The notes beneath the pieces are model-generated. The model did not search any database and was not told the DNA's origin. It saw only the letters and a program-made list of their open reading frames with translations. Below, in pieces: positions 8,846 through 18,135 of a stretch of 64,000 nucleotides of DNA. The stretch's first letter is position 1. Each line of letters starts with the position of its first letter. The position numbers and the translations under genes are program-made. Location: NCBI RefSeq assembly GCF_028463845.1, contig NZ_CP116805.1, positions 1,426,001 to 1,490,000 on the forward strand, given 5' to 3'. This stretch comes from Gimibacter soli. GTDB taxonomy: Bacteria; Pseudomonadota; Alphaproteobacteria; Sphingomonadales; Kordiimonadaceae.

Positions 8846-10267
8846 ATGGACATTTCCGAGCCATTATGGACGTCAAGTGAATGCGAAATCGCCTGTGGGC
8901 GTCAGCGCCGCCGTCCGTGGTATGCGGATGGTGTGCAGACCTCGGCGTCGTCCGTCTTGCCGGGCGATCTTTATATTGCGCTTGAGCTCGAGGGCAGGGA
9001 CGACGAGGAGGAACTGGCGACCGCGTTCAATCGCGGGGCCGTTGCCGCCATCGTGCCGACCTCAAGCCCGGCGAGCGATATCGTAGACGACCGCATGATG
9101 GCGGTCCCTGATATGGAAGCGACCATCGCCTCGCTCGCCCGCTATGCGCGCCTGCGTGCGCCGATGCAAACCGTTGCGATCAGCGGTGCGCGCGGCAACC
9201 GCACGCTGACAGCGGCGCTTGTCGCCACACTCGGCTCCACGGGGCCGGTGCACAGTGCCCGTACGAGCGGGGAGGGCGACCTTGCCCGCACCATGATCCG
9301 GCTGGCGCGCGGTACGCGCTTCGGCATCTTCGATCTCGGGGTTGAAGAAGCAGCAGCCATCCAGCCTGCCGCCCGCCTGATGGGCGCGGATATCGCTGTC
9401 CTCACCGGCATCGGCGCCGATGTGGAAGACACCGCTGACGCTGAAATCCGTGTGGCAGCCGCAGCTGCCCTCGTTGAAACACTGCCCGCTGAAACCGGCA
9501 CCGCCATTGTTGCGGCCGACATGCCGGGCGCTGACCGGCTGATCGGCGCCGCACTTGCCACGGGCCGCCAGGTCATCACCGTTTCGGTCGATCCGGCCTC
9601 GGGTGCCGACATTGCACCCAGCCGCATCAAGGAATGCTGGGACTGCACCTGCGTGACCGTTGATGTGCTTGGCACGCCTGTCACCTTCAAGGTCGCGGCG
9701 CCCGGCCGCATCTGGGCGATTTCCGGCCTGATCGCGCTCACTGTGGCCGTGCTGACCGGCGCCGATGTTGGCCAGGCTGCCCTCGCGCTTGCCTCCGTCC
9801 AGCCCATCGAAGGCCGTGGCCGCCACATTCCGCTGTCGGCAGCGGGCGGTCACATGCTGATGATCGACCACAGCGCCGGGCTGGAAGCGGGTGAAATGCG
9901 GGATGTCCTGAAGGGTATGACGCGGGTACCGACGAAGCCGGGTGGCCGCCGTATCGCGCTTCTGGCTGATCCTGAGGGCGCGCCGGAATTAAGTCTCGTC
10001 AGCGCCATGGTTTCGGCTGATTTGTCGCGTCTCTTCGCCCTCGGTGATCGGGTCGCGGAAGCCGGGATGGAAGCCGAAACGGCGGTCGAGCGTGTGGTGT
10101 TGACCCAGCGTCTGGCCGAGCGGGTGATCAGTGTCCTTCGCCCCGGCGATGTGCTGCTGGTTTGCGGTGGTACTGGCACGGGCCTCGGTGCGGTGGTTGC
10201 CGAACTTGTGGCGCGCTGCTCGGTCGATGACGATCACCTGACCCTGAACCTGCGGCTCGCCGAATGA
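8846..10267 (+). CDS. murF: MurF-like Mur ligase family protein with degenerate active site
   Basis: A 473-residue protein in the murF position of the dcw cluster, 14 bases after murE. It keeps the three-domain Mur ligase outline: an N-terminal part with GVQTSASSVLPGDLYIAL, a central nucleotide-binding part and a C-terminal part beginning near GRRIALLADPEGAPEL. But the catalytic motifs are changed. Where MurF has GSxGKT(T) this protein reads GARGNRTL (114-121), so the ATP-binding lysine is Asn118 and the next Thr is Arg119. The NxGxAHLE motif reads GIGADVED (188-195), with no histidine. The AKxE segment with the carbamylated lysine reads as a run of alanines, and DDSYNANP reads IDHSAGLE (340-347). 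By family knowledge such a protein should not bind Mg-ATP normally. Either it is a pseudoenzyme with a structural or regulatory job and the true MurF is elsewhere, or it works by a diverged mechanism. Confidence 0.75.
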   Translation: MDISEPLWTSSECEIACGRQRRRPWYADGVQTSASSVLPGDLYIALELEGRDDEEELATAFNRGAVAAIVPTSSPASDIVDDRMMAVPDMEATIASLARYARLRAPMQTVAISGARGNRTLTAALVATLGSTGPVHSARTSGEGDLARTMIRLARGTRFGIFDLGVEEAAAIQPAARLMGADIAVLTGIGADVEDTADAEIRVAAAAALVETLPAETGTAIVAADMPGADRLIGAALATGRQVITVSVDPASGADIAPSRIKECWDCTCVTVDVLGTPVTFKVAAPGRIWAISGLIALTVAVLTGADVGQAALALASVQPIEGRGRHIPLSAAGGHMLMIDHSAGLEAGEMRDVLKGMTRVPTKPGGRRIALLADPEGAPELSLVSAMVSADLSRLFALGDRVAEAGMEAETAVERVVLTQRLAERVISVLRPGDVLLVCGGTGTGLGAVVAELVARCSVDDDHLTLNLRLAE

Positions 10268-10315
10268 CCGGGCGGTCCGTGCCGCCCCAAACAGTCCTGC
10301 GTAGAGGAGTATCCG

Positions 10316-11392
10316 ATGCTTTATAATCTGCTGGCCCCGCTTGCGAGCGATTACGGATTCCTCAATCTTTTCCGCTACCTGACCTTCCGGACCGGGGCCG
10401 CTGTCCTGACCGCGCTGTTCATCTGTTTCGTCATGGGGCCGTCGATCATCCGCTGGCTGAAATCGAAACAGAAAAAGGGCCAGCCGATCCGTACCGACGG
10501 GCCGGAAAGCCACATCATCTCCAAGGCCGGCACGCCCACAATGGGCGGCTTCATGATCCTCCTTGGCCTCGGTATCTCCACCTTCCTGTGGTCGGACCTG
10601 TCGAACCCCTATGTGTGGGCGGTGATTGTTGTCACCGTCGGCTTCGGCCTGATCGGCTTTGCCGATGATTATCTGAAGGTCACCAAGGTTTCGCCCGATG
10701 GTGTGCCCGGCAAGCTGAAGCTACTGGCCGAGGCGGTGATCGCGGGTGCTGTCGCCTGGTGGGTTGGTGACCTTGGTGGTGGCACGCTGGCTGTGCCCTT
10801 CATGAAGGAAACCGCAATCCCGCTTGGCTATTTCTACGTGCCCTTCGCCATCTTCGTGATCGCGGGCGCGGGCAATGCCGTGAACCTGACGGACGGGCTT
10901 GACGGCCTTGCCACCGTGCCGGTGATCATCGCCGTCGGTGCCTTCGGCTTCATCGCCTATATGGTCGGCAATGCTGTTTATGCGCAGTATCTGGGCATCC
11001 TGCATGTGCCGGGTTCGGGCGAACTGACCATCTTCTGCGGTGCGCTCATCGGCGCCTGCCTCGGCTTCCTGTGGTTCAACGCGCCGCCTGCCATGGTCTT
11101 CATGGGCGACACCGGTTCGCTCGCCCTTGGCGGTGCGCTCGGTACCCTTGCCGTGATCACCAAACACGAAGTGGCGCTGGTGATCATCGGTGGCCTTTTC
11201 GTGCTCGAAACCGTTTCGGTGATCGTGCAGGTCGCGTCCTTCAAGCTGACCGGCAAGCGCGTGTTCCGCATGGCGCCGCTGCATCACCATTATGAGAAAA
11301 AGGGCTGGGCGGAGCCGACCATCGTCATCCGTTTCTGGATCATTGCCGTTGTGCTTGCGCTCATCGGCCTTGCGACCCTCAAGCTGAGGTAA
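10316..11392 (+). CDS. mraY: Phospho-MurNAc-pentapeptide transferase MraY
   Basis: A 358-residue polytopic inner-membrane enzyme that moves phospho-MurNAc-pentapeptide to undecaprenyl phosphate, making lipid I. About ten membrane helices. Motifs include GFADDYLKV (the aspartate pair), [13 protein letters not shown] and, near the C-terminus, [11 protein letters not shown], all diagnostic of MraY. The ATG follows GAGGAGTATCCG. The 48-base gap from murF is the largest inside the mur block. Confidence 0.97.
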   Translation: MLYNLLAPLASDYGFLNLFRYLTFRTGAAVLTALFICFVMGPSIIRWLKSKQKKGQPIRTDGPESHIISKAGTPTMGGFMILLGLGISTFLWSDLSNPYVWAVIVVTVGFGLIGFADDYLKVTKVSPDGVPGKLKLLAEAVIAGAVAWWVGDLGGGTLAVPFMKETAIPLGYFYVPFAIFVIAGAGNAVNLTDGLDGLATVPVIIAVGAFGFIAYMVGNAVYAQYLGILHVPGSGELTIFCGALIGACLGFLWFNAPPAMVFMGDTGSLALGGALGTLAVITKHEVALVIIGGLFVLETVSVIVQVASFKLTGKRVFRMAPLHHHYEKKGWAEPTIVIRFWIIAVVLALIGLATLKLR

Positions 11393-11396
11393 GTGG

Positions 11397-12758
11397 ATGA
11401 TCGTTCCTGCGGGATATGAGGGAAAAAAGATTGCCGTCTTCGGCCTCGCACGCACCGGCCTTGCCGCGATCGAGGCATTGAAAGCCGCGGGCACCACCGT
11501 GCTTGCCTGCGATGATAATAGCGACCGTGCGAGGACGCTGCCTGAGTATGCTGACCTGCAGTCTGCTGCCTGGGACGGCATCGACGCCCTTGTTCTTGCC
11601 CCCGGTGTGCCGCTGACGCACCCGAAGCCCCATTGGGTGGTGGAAAAGGCGAAAGCGGCCGGTGTTTCGATCATCGCGGACTTTGACCTTTTCGAAGCTG
11701 CCCGCCCCACACTCGCGCCCCACAAGTTGGTCGCCATCACCGGCACCAATGGCAAGTCGACAACGACCGCGCTGATGACCCATGTGGCCGCCGCCTGCGG
11801 TGCGCCGGCTGCCATGGGCGGCAATATTGGCACCGCACTGATGGCGCTGAAGCCGCTGACCCAAGGCGGTGTCTATGTTGTCGAGGCATCAAGCTATCAG
11901 CTCGATCTCGCCAGAAACTTCACGGCGGATGTTGCGATCCTTCTGAATATAACGCCCGACCATCTGGACCGTCACGGCGGGATGGCAGGCTATGTGGCTG
12001 CCAAAAAACGCCTGTTCACGCTGCAAGGCCCGGATGGCCGCGCGGTGGTTGGTGTTGACGATGCCCCGTCCGCCCGCGTCGCTGCCGAGCTTGGCGACCG
12101 CGCGGTGCCGGTATCGGTCATGAAATCACTTGATCGCGGTGTTTACGTCGAAGGCGGCCAACTGATCGACGCCATGGAAGGTGCGCCGGTTGCGGTTGGC
12201 TCGCTGGGCGATTTGTCGCGCCTTCGCGGTGCGCACAATTGGCAGAATGCGGCGGCGACCTATGCGGCCGCCCGTATCCTCGGTTTTGACCGCGCGGCTA
12301 TCTGGGCGGCGCTCAAATCCTTCCCGGGCCTTGCCCACCGGCAGGAGCAGGTCGCCGTTATCGGCGGGGTGGCCTTTGTGAATGACAGCAAGGCGACGAA
12401 TGTGGACGCCGCCGCCCGCGCCCTTGATGCCTTCCCGCGCATCCACTGGATCGCTGGCGGGCAGGCCAAGGAAGACAGCCTCGCCGGGCTTGAAGCTGGC
12501 CTTGCCCATGTGCGGGCAGCTTACCTGATCGGCGATGCCGCCGACCTGTTCGCGCGCCTTCTGGAAGGCAAGGTCGCTGAAATCCACAAGGACGGCACGC
12601 TCGACCGCGCCATCGCCCATGCGGCATCGAAGGCTGCGTCGGGCGACGTTGTGCTGCTGTCGCCGGCCTGTGCCTCTTTCGACCAGTTCACCAGTTTCGA
12701 GCACAGGGGTGATGTGTTCCGCACCCTTGTGAAGTCCATGCAGGGAGCCGCCGCATGA
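11397..12758 (+). CDS. murD: UDP-N-acetylmuramoylalanine--D-glutamate ligase MurD
   Basis: A 453-residue cytoplasmic Mur ligase that adds D-Glu to UDP-MurNAc-L-Ala. A Rossmann-like N-terminal domain (KIAVFGLARTGLAAIEAL) binds the nucleotide substrate, the ATP loop is TGTNGKSTTT with Lys about 120, and the central domain has NITPDHLDRHGGMAGYVAAK. The C-terminal domain has FVNDSKATNVDAA and IAGGQAKEDS, as in MurD. It starts 4 bases after mraY and overlaps ftsW by 4. Confidence 0.97.
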   Translation: MIVPAGYEGKKIAVFGLARTGLAAIEALKAAGTTVLACDDNSDRARTLPEYADLQSAAWDGIDALVLAPGVPLTHPKPHWVVEKAKAAGVSIIADFDLFEAARPTLAPHKLVAITGTNGKSTTTALMTHVAAACGAPAAMGGNIGTALMALKPLTQGGVYVVEASSYQLDLARNFTADVAILLNITPDHLDRHGGMAGYVAAKKRLFTLQGPDGRAVVGVDDAPSARVAAELGDRAVPVSVMKSLDRGVYVEGGQLIDAMEGAPVAVGSLGDLSRLRGAHNWQNAAATYAAARILGFDRAAIWAALKSFPGLAHRQEQVAVIGGVAFVNDSKATNVDAAARALDAFPRIHWIAGGQAKEDSLAGLEAGLAHVRAAYLIGDAADLFARLLEGKVAEIHKDGTLDRAIAHAASKAASGDVVLLSPACASFDQFTSFEHRGDVFRTLVKSMQGAAA

Positions 12759-13906
12759 TCGCCTTTTCGCGCAACGACAATAGTGTGATGTCGCGCTGGT
12801 GGTGGACGGTGGACCGCTGGATGCTCGGCCTTGTTGTCGTGCTCGTTATGACCGGTCTATGGCTCACGCTGACGGCGTCGCCTGCGGTCGCCGAACGGCT
12901 CGGCCTTGATGCGCTCCATTTCGTGAAGCGCCAGACGATGTTCCTCGGTCTCGCGCTTTGCACGGTGGTGGGCGTGTCGATGATGTCGACGTCGCTTGTG
13001 CGGCGGGTGTGCGTGCTTGGCATGCCCGTGATGCTCCTGTTGATGGTCGCGACATTGCTGATCGGGCCGGAAATCAAGGGCGCCACGCGCTGGCTGCAGA
13101 TCGGCAGTTTCACCCTGCAGCCGAGCGAGTTTCTGAAACCCTTCTTTGTGGTTACTACCGCCTGGGTGCTTTCCAGCCAGTTTGGCGGCGAGGATATCCC
13201 GTCGAAGCGTATCGCGGCCATGCTTTACGGTCTCGTTGCTGGCCTTCTGGTGCTGCAGCCGGACTTCGGCCAGACGGTGCTGATCAGCGCAGTATGGATT
13301 TCGCAGATGGCAATTGCCGGCCTGCCGATCATGTGGGTGGCGCTTGCCGGTGTTTCGGGCCTCTTCGGTGTCGGTCTTGCCTATGCCCTGCTGCCGCACG
13401 TGGCAAGCCGTATCGACCGTTTCATCAACCCGGAAAGCGGCGACACCTATCAGGCGGACAAGGCGCTTGAAGCCTTCCAGTCGGGCGGGCTGCTGGGCCG
13501 CGGCCCGGGCGAGGGCGTTGTGAAACTGCACCTGCCGGACGCCCACACCGACTATATCTTCGCCGTCGTCGGCGAAGAATTCGGCGCCATCGCCTGCATC
13601 CTGCTGCTTCTCCTGTTTGCCGGGATTGTGGTGCGTGGTCTTGCCCATCTTCTGGATGAAGAAGACCCCTTCCGTATGCTGGCCGCCGCTGGCCTCATCA
13701 TGCAGTTCGGCTTGCAGACGCTGATCAATGTGGGCGTGAACCTTGTGATCCTGCCGTCCAAGGGCATGACGCTGCCCTTCATCTCCTACGGCGGTTCGTC
13801 GATGCTGGCGCTGGCCATCGGCGTCGGCATGATCCTCGCGCTGACCAAACGCAATCGCTTCATCCGGCCGGGCCTTGATCCGGTTGGCTGGAAGGCGGCT
13901 GAATGA
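12755..13906 (+). CDS. ftsW: Septal peptidoglycan glycosyltransferase FtsW
   Basis: A 383-residue SEDS-family integral membrane protein, about ten membrane helices, that polymerises lipid II at the septum with FtsI. Characteristic segments are GATRWLQIGSFTLQPSEFLKPF, with its conserved PSE, and HTDYIFAVVGEEFG near the catalytic aspartate region, then PFISYGGSSMLA. The ATG overlaps the murD stop (ATGA). Placement between murD and murG is the standard dcw order. Confidence 0.97.
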   Translation: MIAFSRNDNSVMSRWWWTVDRWMLGLVVVLVMTGLWLTLTASPAVAERLGLDALHFVKRQTMFLGLALCTVVGVSMMSTSLVRRVCVLGMPVMLLLMVATLLIGPEIKGATRWLQIGSFTLQPSEFLKPFFVVTTAWVLSSQFGGEDIPSKRIAAMLYGLVAGLLVLQPDFGQTVLISAVWISQMAIAGLPIMWVALAGVSGLFGVGLAYALLPHVASRIDRFINPESGDTYQADKALEAFQSGGLLGRGPGEGVVKLHLPDAHTDYIFAVVGEEFGAIACILLLLLFAGIVVRGLAHLLDEEDPFRMLAAAGLIMQFGLQTLINVGVNLVILPSKGMTLPFISYGGSSMLALAIGVGMILALTKRNRFIRPGLDPVGWKAAE

Positions 13907-15015
13907 GTGTGCCTCTCCATATCCTTCTGGCCGCTGGCGGCACCGGCGGGCACATGGTGCCGGCCGAAGCGCTGGCTGCCGAGCTGACCGCGCGTGGGCA
14001 CCGCGTTTCGCTTGTCACCGATGCGCGCGGTGACGCCTTCAAGACGATCATGGCGGGGATCGACCGTTTCGTGCTGCAGGCAACCAGCCACATGCAGGGC
14101 GGCATCGTCGGCAAGCTGAAGGCAGGCATCAGCCTTGTCGGCAGCTTCTTCGCCGTGCGGCGCCACTTCCGCGCCGTGCAGCCCGACGTGATTGTCGGCT
14201 TCGGTGGTTATCCTTCGATGCCGGCGGTGATGGGAGCAAAAAGCCTTGGGCTGCCCTATATCCTGCATGAACAGAATGCCGTGCTTGGCCGTGTGAACCG
14301 CTGGACCGCCAAAGGGGCGGCAGTGGTGGCGCTGACGACGGCGGCGACCGAACGTGTGCCCACAGGCGCCAGAACGGCTGTGACCGGCAATCCGGTCCGC
14401 CCCGCCGTGCGCGAGGCCGCGAAAACAGCCTATGCAGTACCGGAGGAAGGTGGTCCGGTCCGGCTTTTTATCCTCGGTGGCAGCCAGGGCGCACATATCC
14501 TGTCGAAGACAGTGCCCGGCGCGCTGGCGATGCTTGACGACGCCACCCGGTCGCGCCTTCAGGTGCAGCATCAGGCCCGGCCCGCTGATGGCCCCATGGT
14601 CACGGCCCTTTATGCAACGGCGGGCATTACGGCAAAGGTTGAGGCCTACTTCGAAAATGTGCCGGAAATCCTCGCCTCAACCCATCTTGTCATCTCGCGC
14701 GCGGGGGCATCGACCCTTGCGGAACTGACCGCTGTTGGCCGCCCGGCGATCCTTGTGCCGCTGGCCATCGCAGCCGACGATCACCAGCGCGCCAATGCCG
14801 CCCCGCTGGTGGCCGCAGGCGGCGCGATCGCAGTTGCGGAAAAGGACTTCACGCCGGATCATCTCGCCGCTATGGTGCGCGACCTTTTGAAGGAACCCGC
14901 CCGGCTTTCCGCCATGGCGGCATCCATGAAATCCGCTGCACAAGGTGACGCCGGCAAGGCGCTCGCCGATCTTGTGCTGGCCCAACTCTCACCCCGTCAG
15001 GAGCAGATCGCATGA
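13903..15015 (+). CDS. murG: Lipid II synthase MurG (GlcNAc transferase)
   Basis: A 370-residue GT28 glycosyltransferase that adds GlcNAc to lipid I on the inner face of the cytoplasmic membrane. N-terminal glycine-rich loop [17 protein letters not shown], the acceptor-side [21 protein letters not shown], and the donor-side loop [10 protein letters not shown] followed by [11 protein letters not shown], all family markers. It overlaps ftsW and murC by 4 bases each. Length is normal. Confidence 0.97.
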   Translation: MSVPLHILLAAGGTGGHMVPAEALAAELTARGHRVSLVTDARGDAFKTIMAGIDRFVLQATSHMQGGIVGKLKAGISLVGSFFAVRRHFRAVQPDVIVGFGGYPSMPAVMGAKSLGLPYILHEQNAVLGRVNRWTAKGAAVVALTTAATERVPTGARTAVTGNPVRPAVREAAKTAYAVPEEGGPVRLFILGGSQGAHILSKTVPGALAMLDDATRSRLQVQHQARPADGPMVTALYATAGITAKVEAYFENVPEILASTHLVISRAGASTLAELTAVGRPAILVPLAIAADDHQRANAAPLVAAGGAIAVAEKDFTPDHLAAMVRDLLKEPARLSAMAASMKSAAQGDAGKALADLVLAQLSPRQEQIA

Positions 15016-16427
15016 AAGGCATCCCCTTCGATATCGGCGCAGTACATTTTGTCGGTATTGGCGGCATCGGCATGTCGGGAATTGCCGAGCTCATGCATAA
15101 CCTTGGCCACCGGGTGCAGGGATCGGACCTTTCGGACAGCGCGAATGTTGAGCGTCTGCGCAAGCTCGGGATCGAGGTCAAGATCGGCCATATGGCCGAG
15201 AATGTGACCGGCACCCGCGTTGTGGTGATCTCGTCCGCTGTCAAAAGCACGAACCCTGAAGTCGTCGAGGCCCGCCGCCTTGGCATCCCTGTGGTTCGCC
15301 GCGCCGAAATGCTGGCCGAGCTGATGCGCCTCAAATGGTGTGTGTCGGTCGCCGGTACCCACGGCAAGACAACAACGACCTCGATGGTCGCTACGCTTCT
15401 GGAAAGCGCTGGCATCGACCCGACCGTGATCAACGGCGGCATCATCAACAGCTATGGCACCAACACCCGCCTTGGTGAAGGTGACTGGATGGTTGTGGAA
15501 GCGGACGAAAGCGACGGCACCTTCGTCAAGCTCCCCGCCACCATCGCGATCGTGACGAACATGGACCCCGAGCATCTCGATTTCTACGGCGATGTCGAGA
15601 AGATGCGGGCGGCCTTCATCCAGTTTATCGAACGCGTACCCTTCTATGGCGCGGCGATCTTGTGTGTCGATCACCCGGGCGTTCAGGGGCTGATCCCCGA
15701 AGTGCTCGACCGCAAGATCGTCACTTATGGTTTCTCGCCGCAGGCCGAAGTGCAGGCCATGAACCTGCAATCGTCGAAAGGCATCAGCACCTTCGATGTG
15801 GTGATCCATGGCCGTGGCGGGGCAGAAGACACCGTGATCGAAGGGATCACCCTGCCGATGCCCGGCCGCCACAATGTGCAGAATGCGACGGCGGCGATTG
15901 CGGCCGGTCTGCAGATGGGCATTTCGCACGACAAGCTTCTGAAGGCTTTCGAGAATTTCTCGGGCGTGAAGCGCCGCTTCACCAAGGTGGGCGAAGCCAA
16001 AGGCGTGACGGTGATCGACGATTACGGCCATCACCCGGTGGAAATCGCCGCCGTGCTGAAAGCGGCGCGCGAAAGCTTCGATGCCAAGGTCGTTGCCGTG
16101 GTGCAGCCGCACCGCTACACGCGCCTCAAATCGCTGTTCGAAGATTTCTGCACCTGTTTCAATGATGCCGACACGGTGATCGTCACCCCGGTTTATGAAG
16201 CGGGCGAAGCGCCGATTGAAGGCGTGGACCGGGACGCGCTTGCCGAAGGGCTTGTCTCCCACGGTCACCGGCAGGTGGACCGGGTGGACGGTGAAGACGA
16301 TCTCGCCGCTGTCGTGGCGCGCTATGTTGACGATGGCGATGTGGTCGTTTGCCTCGGGGCAGGGTCGATCAGCGCGTGGGCAAACCGTCTGCCGCCGCGC
16401 CTGCAAGCGGCAATCGAGGTGCGCTGA
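15012..16427 (+). CDS. murC: UDP-N-acetylmuramate--L-alanine ligase MurC
   Basis: A 471-residue Mur ligase that adds L-Ala to UDP-MurNAc, the first step of the peptide stem. N-terminal Rossmann loop [20 protein letters not shown] loop [12 protein letters not shown] (Lys about 119), [21 protein letters not shown], and the C-terminal [10 protein letters not shown] and QPHRYTRL. Intact in every motif, in contrast to the MurF-like protein. Overlaps murG and murB by ATGA junctions. Confidence 0.97.
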   Translation: MKGIPFDIGAVHFVGIGGIGMSGIAELMHNLGHRVQGSDLSDSANVERLRKLGIEVKIGHMAENVTGTRVVVISSAVKSTNPEVVEARRLGIPVVRRAEMLAELMRLKWCVSVAGTHGKTTTTSMVATLLESAGIDPTVINGGIINSYGTNTRLGEGDWMVVEADESDGTFVKLPATIAIVTNMDPEHLDFYGDVEKMRAAFIQFIERVPFYGAAILCVDHPGVQGLIPEVLDRKIVTYGFSPQAEVQAMNLQSSKGISTFDVVIHGRGGAEDTVIEGITLPMPGRHNVQNATAAIAAGLQMGISHDKLLKAFENFSGVKRRFTKVGEAKGVTVIDDYGHHPVEIAAVLKAARESFDAKVVAVVQPHRYTRLKSLFEDFCTCFNDADTVIVTPVYEAGEAPIEGVDRDALAEGLVSHGHRQVDRVDGEDDLAAVVARYVDDGDVVVCLGAGSISAWANRLPPRLQAAIEVR

Positions 16428-17362
16428 TGGTGATGTTGGCGCACAAGGCGGACTTTCTGGGCAAGCTACCCCATATACGGGGCCGGCTCGTCGAGGATGC
16501 GCCTTTGTCGCGCCTCAGCTGGTTCCGCACGGGCGGTACCGCAGACCTTCTGTTTGAACCCGCCGACGCTGACGACCTGATCGCATTCTTGCGCGCACTC
16601 CCTACAGACGTGCCGGTCACCGTGATCGGCGTGGGCTCCAACCTCCTTGTCCGCGATGGCGGCGTGGCGGGCGTGGTGATCCGCTTGGGGCGTGGCTTTG
16701 CGGGCATTGAAACCCGCGGCGATATCGTCAAGGCGGGTGCCGGTGCCATGGATGTGCATGTCGCCCGCAAGGCGCAGGAAGCGGGCCTCGCCGGGCTTGA
16801 GTTTCTGGTCGGCGTGCCCGGCACCATCGGGGGTGCCGTCCGCATGAATGCGGGCGCCTATGGCCGCGAGGTCAAGGATGTGCTGCTGCATGCCCGTGCG
16901 GTGGACCGTCTTGGTCATGTGCACGAGCTGGACCTTGTCGACATGGGCTACAGCTACCGCCACGCTGACGTGGCGGATGACCTGATCTTCATCGATGCGG
17001 CCTTCAAGGGCACGACCGATGACAAGGCGACCATCGCCGCCCGGATGGATGAAATCACCACGGCCCGCGCTGACAGCCAGCCGATCGGCACCCGTACCGG
17101 CGGCTCCACCTTCAAGAACCCCGAAGGCGGCAAGCGCGCGTGGGAACTGATCGATGAAGCCGGCTGCCGGGGCTTTGCCATCGGCGATGCCATGGTTTCC
17201 GACAAGCACTGCAATTTCCTGATCAATAGAGGCAAGGCGACCGCTGCCGAGATCGAGGCTGTGGGCGAAACCGTCCGTGCCCGCGTCAAGGAAGCGTCGG
17301 GCGTTGAGCTTGAATGGGAAATCAAGCGCATTGGCCGCGAAGCCGGGGAGGGCGCTGCATGA
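16427..17362 (+). CDS. murB: UDP-N-acetylenolpyruvoylglucosamine reductase MurB
   Basis: A 311-residue FAD-dependent reductase producing UDP-MurNAc from NADPH. The start is ATG 16427, whose A is the last base of the murC stop; a 26-codon longer frame lies wholly inside murC and is not needed. FAD-binding PP-loop segment GVGSNLLVRDGGVAGVVIRL, GVPGTIGGAVRMNAGAYG, YSYRHAD, the catalytic serine in TGGSTFKNPEG, and the C-terminal glutamate in ELEWEIKRIG are all present. This is a type I MurB. Directly followed by ftsQ, with no ddl between. Confidence 0.96.
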   Translation: MVMLAHKADFLGKLPHIRGRLVEDAPLSRLSWFRTGGTADLLFEPADADDLIAFLRALPTDVPVTVIGVGSNLLVRDGGVAGVVIRLGRGFAGIETRGDIVKAGAGAMDVHVARKAQEAGLAGLEFLVGVPGTIGGAVRMNAGAYGREVKDVLLHARAVDRLGHVHELDLVDMGYSYRHADVADDLIFIDAAFKGTTDDKATIAARMDEITTARADSQPIGTRTGGSTFKNPEGGKRAWELIDEAGCRGFAIGDAMVSDKHCNFLINRGKATAAEIEAVGETVRARVKEASGVELEWEIKRIGREAGEGAA

Positions 17363-18135
17363 CCGCACTGATCCGCCCCCGCCGCGTCGTCAATGGTGTT
17401 TTCTTCGGGCTTGTGCTCGCCGCCCTTGCCTATGGCGGTATCCAGGGCTGGCAAAGCGGCTGGTTCGTGGACCGCAGCCGTGACGCCGGCTTTGTGCTGA
17501 GCGACATTTCGGTCGAGGGTGCAACGCGCACCCGTCAGGGGGATGTGCTTGCCGCCCTTGATGTGGACACCGGCATGCCGATCCTCGCGATTGACCTGAT
17601 CGCCATGAAGGAACGGCTGGAGACGCTGCCGTGGGTGAAAACGGCGGTTGTCAGCCGCGTATTCCCGGGCTCGCTTGTCGTGAAGGTTTCCGAGCGCCAG
17701 CCGTTCGCGCTGTGGCAGGCGGACGGCAAGGTGCATCTGATTGACGCTGAGGGCATCATCATTACCAGCCGCGGCCTTGCCGAATTCACCGGCCTGCCGT
17801 TGATCGTCGGGGCTGGTGCCACCCGCGACCTGCCGAGCCTTGTGACGCTGCTGGACGACGCCCCCGAATTCAAAGGCATGATCAAATCGGCTGTGCGCAT
17901 CGGGGGACGGCGCTGGGATCTGGTGTTCACCAATGGTATCCGCCTGAAGCTGCCTGAAGATATGGGCTCCTACAGTGCCCGTATGGCGTGGTCGGATTTC
18001 CGCACCCTTGAAAAGCAGGACCAGCTTCTGGCCCGCGAGATCGATGTGATCGACATGCGCCTGCACGACCGCATGGTCCTGCGCGTGTCGCCTGCCGGCA
18101 AGGCCCAGATGGACGGCCGGGAGAGCGCGACATGA
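17359..18135 (+). CDS. ftsQ: Cell division protein FtsQ
   Basis: A 258-residue bitopic divisome protein. Start at ATG 17359, overlapping the murB stop by 4 bases. A cytoplasmic stretch, a membrane helix at about residues 12-30, then a POTRA domain (FVLSDISVEGATRTRQGDVL to about residue 115, including LPWVKTAVVSRVFPGSLVVKV) and the FtsQ beta domain. FtsQ scaffolds FtsL/FtsB and so controls FtsWI. Overlaps ftsA by 4 bases. Confidence 0.95.
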   Translation: MTALIRPRRVVNGVFFGLVLAALAYGGIQGWQSGWFVDRSRDAGFVLSDISVEGATRTRQGDVLAALDVDTGMPILAIDLIAMKERLETLPWVKTAVVSRVFPGSLVVKVSERQPFALWQADGKVHLIDAEGIIITSRGLAEFTGLPLIVGAGATRDLPSLVTLLDDAPEFKGMIKSAVRIGGRRWDLVFTNGIRLKLPEDMGSYSARMAWSDFRTLEKQDQLLAREIDVIDMRLHDRMVLRVSPAGKAQMDGRESAT

